5,880 nucleotides of DNA, taken from NCBI GenBank assembly GCA_002471345.1, contig DKPS01000161.1, positions 1 to 5,880 on the forward strand, written 5' to 3'. This document shows positions 5,865-5,880 of the stretch, one piece after another. The notes beneath the pieces were generated by a model. That model made no database searches and was not told the origin of the DNA. It was given only the letters and a program-made list of their open reading frames with translations. The position numbers were made by a program, and so were the translations under genes. This DNA is from Saprospiraceae bacterium UBA7328. GTDB taxonomy: Bacteria; Bacteroidota; Bacteroidia; Chitinophagales; Saprospiraceae. Each line of letters starts with the position of its first letter. Position 1 is the stretch's first letter.

Positions 5865-5872
5865 AATATAAA

Positions 5873-5880
5873 ATGGCAGC
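5873..5880 (+). CDS. Start of a downstream gene (partial, runs off right edge)
   Basis: Only Met-Ala and the first two bases of a third codon are in the window, so no product can be named. The call rests on the well-placed Shine-Dalgarno site and the 88-base spacer with a hairpin before it. It may be the first gene of a new unit or a further member of the acyl operon. Confidence 0.55.

Larger units (their letters stand above)
5785..5872. other. Intergenic spacer between the operon and the next gene
   Basis: This 88-base AT-rich gap is the longest break downstream of position 315, where other spacings are -17 to +42. It contains a weak 6-bp inverted repeat (TTTATC/GATAAA, about 5793-5812), a stronger hairpin at 5823-5845 and a clear ribosome binding site near its end. 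No strong terminator with a following T-run is visible, so read-through into the next gene remains possible. Confidence 0.6.

Noticed and set aside
1..5880. CRISPR array, tRNA/rRNA, insertion sequence or prophage features
   Set aside because: No regularly spaced long repeats, no tRNA-like cloverleaf, no transposase or integrase motif and no terminal inverted repeats were seen.

Overview
The window is AT-rich bacterial DNA, all coding on the + strand. It holds one compact biosynthetic operon: a membrane O-acyltransferase, followed by a five-gene type II (discrete-protein) fatty acid/polyketide set and a small unrecognised protein. The envelope acyltransferase and dissociated fatty-acid-type enzymes suggest a Gram-negative host. 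The low GC, frequent AGA arginine codons, TTG and GTG starts and mostly weak or absent Shine-Dalgarno sites would fit groups such as Leptospira or some Bacteroidota. The sequence alone does not settle the taxon.

Layout. Positions 1-99 are open in one frame only and may be the C-terminal tail of an upstream gene. Positions 100-314 are non-coding and carry several short direct repeats. The acyltransferase-3 family integral membrane protein (315-1439) starts at TTG. After 42 nt comes a FabZ-like dehydratase (1482-1958), then a ketosynthase-like protein that has lost all three catalytic residues (1955-2974, GTG start), an intact ketosynthase (2968-4254), a FabG-like ketoreductase (4238-4993) and an unusually long acyl carrier protein (5012-5410). 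The four enzyme genes overlap by 4, 7 and 17 nt in turn. A 121-residue protein of unknown function (5419-5784) follows 8 nt after the ACP. An 88-nt gap with a perfect 8-bp hairpin leads to a well-formed ribosome binding site and the first codons of another gene at the right edge (5873).

Working model (inference). The intact ketosynthase pairs with its inactive homologue, as a KS/chain-length-factor heterodimer, and elongates a chain held on the dedicated ACP. The ketoreductase and dehydratase process each beta-keto group. No enoyl reductase or malonyl transferase is visible, so the set would either make a polyene/unsaturated or hydroxylated acyl chain, or borrow those activities from housekeeping fatty acid synthesis. 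The acyltransferase may move the finished acyl group, or simply an acetyl group, onto an envelope sugar. The most distinctive elements are the triad-less ketosynthase partner and the ACP with roughly 45 extra residues. The logic recalls rhizobial AcpXL very-long-chain acyl clusters, aryl polyene clusters and proposed ladderane clusters, but the sequence does not show membership of any of these.
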